Shown here piece after piece: positions 6,616 to 9,407 of a stretch of 9,407 nucleotides of DNA. This DNA comes from Pseudomonadota bacterium (GTDB lineage Bacteria > Pseudomonadota > Gammaproteobacteria > Burkholderiales > Burkholderiaceae_C). The notes below the pieces were generated by a model that worked only from the letters and a program-made list of their open reading frames with translations, did no database searches and was not told the DNA's origin. The translations under genes were made by a program, and so were the position numbers. Positions within the stretch are counted from its first letter, which is position 1. Every line of letters starts with the position of its first letter. Location of the stretch: positions 1 through 9,407 of the forward strand of contig JAFECV010000053.1 of the NCBI GenBank assembly GCA_018241985.1, written 5' to 3'.

Positions 6616-6616
6616 C

Positions 6617-8011
6617 ATGGGGACCTTGCTGATTCGCGGCGCGCGCTGCGTCGCGACGTTCGACGACGAGCGTCGCGAACTGCGGGACGCGTCCATCCTG
6701 GTTCGCGATGGACGCATCGAGGCGGTCGGTGCCGCGGGCGACCTGCCGCAGGCGGCCGACGAGGTGATCGACGCGCGCGGCTGCCTGGTGGTTCCGGGCC
6801 TGGTCAACACGCACCACCACATGTACCAGTCGCTGACCCGGGCGATTCCCTCGGTGCAGGACGCGGAGCTGTTCTCGTGGCTGCGCGGCCTGTATCCGAT
6901 CTGGGCCCGGCTCACGCCGGAGATGGTGCAGGTATCGACGCAGGTGGCGATGGCCGAACTGCTGCTGTCGGGCTGCACCACCAGCAGCGACCATCTCTAC
7001 ATCTATCCGAACGGCGTGCGGCTCGACGACAGCATCGAGGCCGCGCAGCGTATCGGCATGCGCTTCGTCGCGACCCGCGGCAGCATGAGCGTCGGCCAAT
7101 CCAAAGGCGGGTTGCCGCCGGACGCGGTGGTCGAGAGCGAGGATGCGATCCTGCGCGACACGCGGCGCGTGATCGAGACCTGGCACGACCCGTCGCCCGG
7201 CGCGATGGTGCAGGTCGCGGTCGCGCCCTGTTCGCCGTTTTCCGTCAGCCGCGACCTGATGCGCGAATCGGCGGCGCTCGCGCGAAGCTACGGCGTGCGC
7301 CTGCACACCCATCTGGCGGAGAACGACCACGACATCGCCTACAGCCGCGAAAAATTCGGCTGCACGCCGGCCGAATACGCACAGCAGCTGGGCTGGGTCG
7401 GCGCCGACGTCTGGCATGCGCATTGCGTGAAGCTCGATGCCGACGGCATCGCGCTGTTCGCGCGCACGCGCACCGGCGTCGCGCACTGTCCGTGCAGCAA
7501 CATGCGCCTCGCGTCGGGCATCGCGCCGGTGCGCCGCATGCTGGATGCCGGCGTGCCGGTCGGCCTCGGCGTCGACGGCAGCGCCAGCAACGACGGGGCG
7601 CAGATGGTCGGCGAGGCGCGCCAGGCGATGCTGCTGGCGCGGGTCGGCCGTTCGCTCGATCCGTTCGGCTGCGACCACGGTCCGGCCGAAATGACCGCGC
7701 GCGACGTGCTCGCGCTGGCCACCCGCGGCGGCGCCGAGGTGCTGGGGCGCAGCGACATCGGGCAGATCGCGGTCGGGCGCTGCGCCGACCTGGCGCTGTT
7801 CGACCTGGACACGCTGGACTTCGCCGGCGGCGCGGTGCACGACCCGGTCGGCGCGCTGCTGCTGTGCGCCAGCCCGAAGGCGCGCCACACCGTGGTGAAC
7901 GGGCGGGTGGTGGTGCGCGATGGCCGGCTGGCGACCGTCGATCTGCCGCAGCTCCTCGAGCGGCACAACCGGCTCGCGTTGCAGCTGGCCGCGGATCGGG
8001 CCTCCGCGTAG
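6617..8011 (+). CDS. 8-oxoguanine deaminase (amidohydrolase superfamily)
   Basis: A 464-residue cytosolic metal-dependent deaminase. The likely reaction is 8-oxoguanine plus water to urate plus ammonia. Amidohydrolase signatures are complete: NTHHH with His66 and His68, LHTHLAE with His232 and Glu235, WHAHC with His269, and GVDGSASND with Asp320. The segment SDHLYIYPNG (124-133) is, as I recall it, characteristic of the experimentally defined 8-oxoguanine deaminase group (Pseudomonas aeruginosa Pa0142). Automatic annotation often labels this group hydroxydechloroatrazine ethylaminohydrolase. Guanine deaminase or a triazine hydrolase is the alternative. Context favours 8-oxoguanine: the product, urate, is the substrate of PuuD, whose gene ends one base upstream. 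GAGGG at 6595-6599 is too far from the ATG to act as a normal Shine-Dalgarno, so translation is probably coupled to puuD. No clear terminator follows. Confidence 0.87.
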   Translation: MGTLLIRGARCVATFDDERRELRDASILVRDGRIEAVGAAGDLPQAADEVIDARGCLVVPGLVNTHHHMYQSLTRAIPSVQDAELFSWLRGLYPIWARLTPEMVQVSTQVAMAELLLSGCTTSSDHLYIYPNGVRLDDSIEAAQRIGMRFVATRGSMSVGQSKGGLPPDAVVESEDAILRDTRRVIETWHDPSPGAMVQVAVAPCSPFSVSRDLMRESAALARSYGVRLHTHLAENDHDIAYSREKFGCTPAEYAQQLGWVGADVWHAHCVKLDADGIALFARTRTGVAHCPCSNMRLASGIAPVRRMLDAGVPVGLGVDGSASNDGAQMVGEARQAMLLARVGRSLDPFGCDHGPAEMTARDVLALATRGGAEVLGRSDIGQIAVGRCADLALFDLDTLDFAGGAVHDPVGALLLCASPKARHTVVNGRVVVRDGRLATVDLPQLLERHNRLALQLAADRASA

Positions 8012-8321
8012 ACGCCCGCGCCGCCGATGCGCGGTGTGCTCGGCGACTGGCGCCTGCTCGAGCCGCCGCATGTCAAGCCGGGCGCAGCCGGCGCCTCGAT
8101 GGTCGCGCGCGCTGCAGGCCGAGCAACGGCATCAAGTGCACCTCCAGTGGAAATATTTGAGTCAAATCGGCCCCAAGCCAAGATATTGCCTTCGCATGAT
8201 GCTCTTAATCCGATAGCAATCTGGTGATCAGGGCGACCTGCTCGCGCGGCAGATGCACTGGGTCTTGTGCGCGCGTGAAGCCACGCTGGCTGGCCTTGGC
8301 GCGCTGCGGCCGGCGCAAACA
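8012..8321. other. Non-coding stretch between the deaminase gene and the permease terminator
   Basis: I see no gene that I can support here. Positions about 8150-8222 are much richer in A/T than the rest of the window and contain ATTTGA-G-TCAAAT (8155-8167), a perfect 13-nt palindrome with a single central base. Short open frames exist on both strands, none with a recognisable product or ribosome binding site. One minus-strand frame ending in TAA at 8205-8207 has a protein-like tail (HLPREQVALITRLLSD) but no supportable start, so it may be the relic of a lost gene. Confidence 0.4.
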
Positions 8322-8360
8322 GGCCGACCCGGGCAACCGCTGGGGTTGCCCGGGTCGGTC
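8322..8360 (-). terminator. Hairpin terminator downstream of the permease–UraD gene
   Basis: A perfect 15-bp GC-rich stem, 8324-8338 with 8344-8358, closes a 5-nt loop. One G·U and one further G-C pair extend its base. It begins 21 nt past the permease-UraD stop codon. The minus-strand RNA continues as UGUUUG, a short U-rich tail. The plus-strand side has no U-run, so it mainly serves the leftward gene. Confidence 0.8.
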
Positions 8361-8381
8361 GGCCCGGCTAGGAAGCGTCCG

Positions 8382-9407
8382 TCAGGCCGCGGCGCCTCCG
8401 TGCACGGCGACCTGCCGGAAGCGTTCGCTGTGCGCGGCGGCGATCGGGTTCGCGTTGGCCACCAGGTCGTCGAAGCGGGTGTTGGCGATCTTCGCGATCT
8501 CGATGATGCCGGCGGCGCGCTCGACGCCCGTGGCGTTCGCCATGCGCTGCCAGCCGCTGCCGATCAGTCGCTCGTAGCGGTCGACGTCGCGCGCGCAGAT
8601 GATCAGCGGGAAGCCGAAGTGCTTGCGGTAGGCGCGCGCCATGTCGCGGATCTGGTCGTGCTCCTCTTCCGGCAGGATGCCCATGCCGGCGTCGATGTGG
8701 TCGAGCGCGTAGGCGTCGGAATCCTGATCGTCGCCGCACAGGTCGCCGAACGAGTTCATCAGCTCGATCTGCTCCTTCTCGGTGCTGGCCAGCAGCGCGT
8801 CGTGGAACGCCGAGCGCAGTGCGAGCGTGTCGGCGAACGGCCGCCGCGCATAGGCGCGTTCCAGCACCCACGGCGTGTTCTGCACCAGCGGGCCGAAGGT
8901 CTGGTCGAATTCGGCGCGCGGCATGGCGTTGATCCGGTCGAGGCCGATCAGGTGGCCGGGATGGATGGCCACCGCCTCGTCCGCCTTGCGGCCGAGATGG
9001 TTGAACACGATGTTGAGCGCGATCGCGCTGATCGCGCCGAGCGTGATGCCGCTGCCGACCAGGATCTCCATCCAGTGCGGCAGCGCGCTCGCGACGAACG
9101 GCTGCACGGTCACCAGGACGCCCAGGCCCAGGCTGGTACCGACGATGACGGTGTTGCGGTGATCGTTGAAGTCGACCTTGGACAGCGTCTGCACGCCGAC
9201 CACGGCGACGGTTGCGAACATCGCGAGCGCCGCGCCGCCGAGCACCGGGTGCGGGATCGCCGCGACCAGCGCGGCCGCCTTCGGCAGCGAACCGAGGATG
9301 ATCATGATCACGCCGGCGGCGACCACGACCCAGCGGCTCTTGATCTGAGTGAGCCGCACCAGGCCCACGTTCTCGGCGAAACAGGTATACGGGAATGAAT
9401 TGAGCAC
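8382..9407 (-). CDS. NCS2 purine (xanthine/urate) permease fused to a UraD-like domain (5' end cut by window edge)
   Basis: 341 C-terminal residues are visible; the start lies beyond the right edge. Residues 1 to about 138 are the end of an NCS2 (xanthine/uracil permease) transporter, with the signature SFPYTCFAENVGLVRLT (4-20) and hydrophobic segments near 26-51, 55-75, 86-105 and 113-136. This fixes it in the inner membrane. Most of the transporter, about 300 residues by family length, is missing from view. After a short hydrophilic linker, residues about 155-316 resemble UraD: TPWVLERAYARRPF (178-191) and HFGFPLIICARD (263-274) match the other UraD domain in this window. The catalytic His of that domain (RAHPELAG) aligns here with Phe220 (NSFGDLCG), and its catalytic Glu with Asp236. 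The domain is therefore probably not an active decarboxylase and may bind a ligand or partner. The substrate is inferred from context to be urate or xanthine. Confidence 0.88.
   Translation of the reverse strand: MLNSFPYTCFAENVGLVRLTQIKSRWVVVAAGVIMIILGSLPKAAALVAAIPHPVLGGAALAMFATVAVVGVQTLSKVDFNDHRNTVIVGTSLGLGVLVTVQPFVASALPHWMEILVGSGITLGAISAIALNIVFNHLGRKADEAVAIHPGHLIGLDRINAMPRAEFDQTFGPLVQNTPWVLERAYARRPFADTLALRSAFHDALLASTEKEQIELMNSFGDLCGDDQDSDAYALDHIDAGMGILPEEEHDQIRDMARAYRKHFGFPLIICARDVDRYERLIGSGWQRMANATGVERAAGIIEIAKIANTRFDDLVANANPIAAAHSERFRQVAVHGGAAA

Noticed and set aside
5344..6981. A 545-codon minus-strand open frame opposite puuD, and a similar 493-codon frame at 6590-8071
   Set aside because: They are low-complexity shadows full of Arg, His, Asp and Ala, opposite genes with clear motifs, and have no credible ribosome binding site.
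8027..8227. A 66-codon plus-strand frame starting at ATG 8027 after the deaminase gene
   Set aside because: No Shine-Dalgarno, no recognisable domain, and base usage that changes abruptly within the A/T-rich patch.
8205..8384. In-frame continuation beyond the permease–UraD stop codon to TAA at 8205-8207, hinting at readthrough
   Set aside because: The continuation passes straight through the terminator stem and has no UraD-like content before it. A one-in-three frame coincidence is the simpler explanation.
9384..9391. A third GTATAC sequence near the right edge
   Set aside because: It lies inside the permease coding sequence, encoding the PYT of the NCS2 signature, and lacks the TGTATACA core and its flanks.

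Overview
This window reads as a high-GC proteobacterial chromosome segment, most likely a betaproteobacterium of the order Burkholderiales. The inference rests on the strong G/C bias at third codon positions, a UraD–allantoate amidohydrolase fusion, a cytochrome c-bearing membrane urate oxidase (PuuD type) and a proline-rich TonB-like lipoprotein of a kind I associate with that order. The genus cannot be named from the sequence alone. No rRNA, tRNA, CRISPR array, insertion sequence or prophage gene was recognised.

The window is a purine (urate) catabolic island. Leftward operon, 3267 to 1: a GntR/FCD regulator, puuE (allantoinase), then a uraD–allC fusion that runs off the left edge. The genes overlap by 4 nt or lie 2 nt apart. 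Divergent from it is uraH (3381-3731). It meets a leftward TonB-like lipoprotein gene (3768-4298) tail to tail across an inverted repeat that fills the gap between the two stop codons. Then come xdhC (4400-5212, rightward) and a rightward pair, puuD (5416-6615) and an 8-oxoguanine deaminase gene (6617-8011). A 370-nt non-coding stretch follows. Last is a leftward gene, cut by the right edge, encoding the end of an NCS2 purine permease fused to a UraD-like domain; a strong hairpin terminator lies downstream of it.

The enzymes form a nearly complete route. XdhC matures xanthine dehydrogenase, whose structural genes are not in the window. The deaminase turns 8-oxoguanine into urate. PuuD oxidises urate to 5-hydroxyisourate and passes electrons to the cytochrome chain. 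UraH gives OHCU, UraD gives S-allantoin, PuuE gives allantoate, and the AllC domain releases ammonia to give ureidoglycine. The permease probably imports the purine.

The most interesting points are these. (1) The 13-mer TGTATACACTTTG occurs upstream of both the gntR-puuE-uraD/allC operon and the puuD operon, so one regulator probably controls both. (2) The UraD-like domain fused to the permease lacks the catalytic His/Glu pair that the other UraD domain in this window keeps. (3) The puuD leader can form a nested three-stem fold whose outer stem competes with a downstream hairpin, as a riboswitch-like element would. (4) The uraD–allC fusion joins non-consecutive pathway steps, with puuE supplying the step between.
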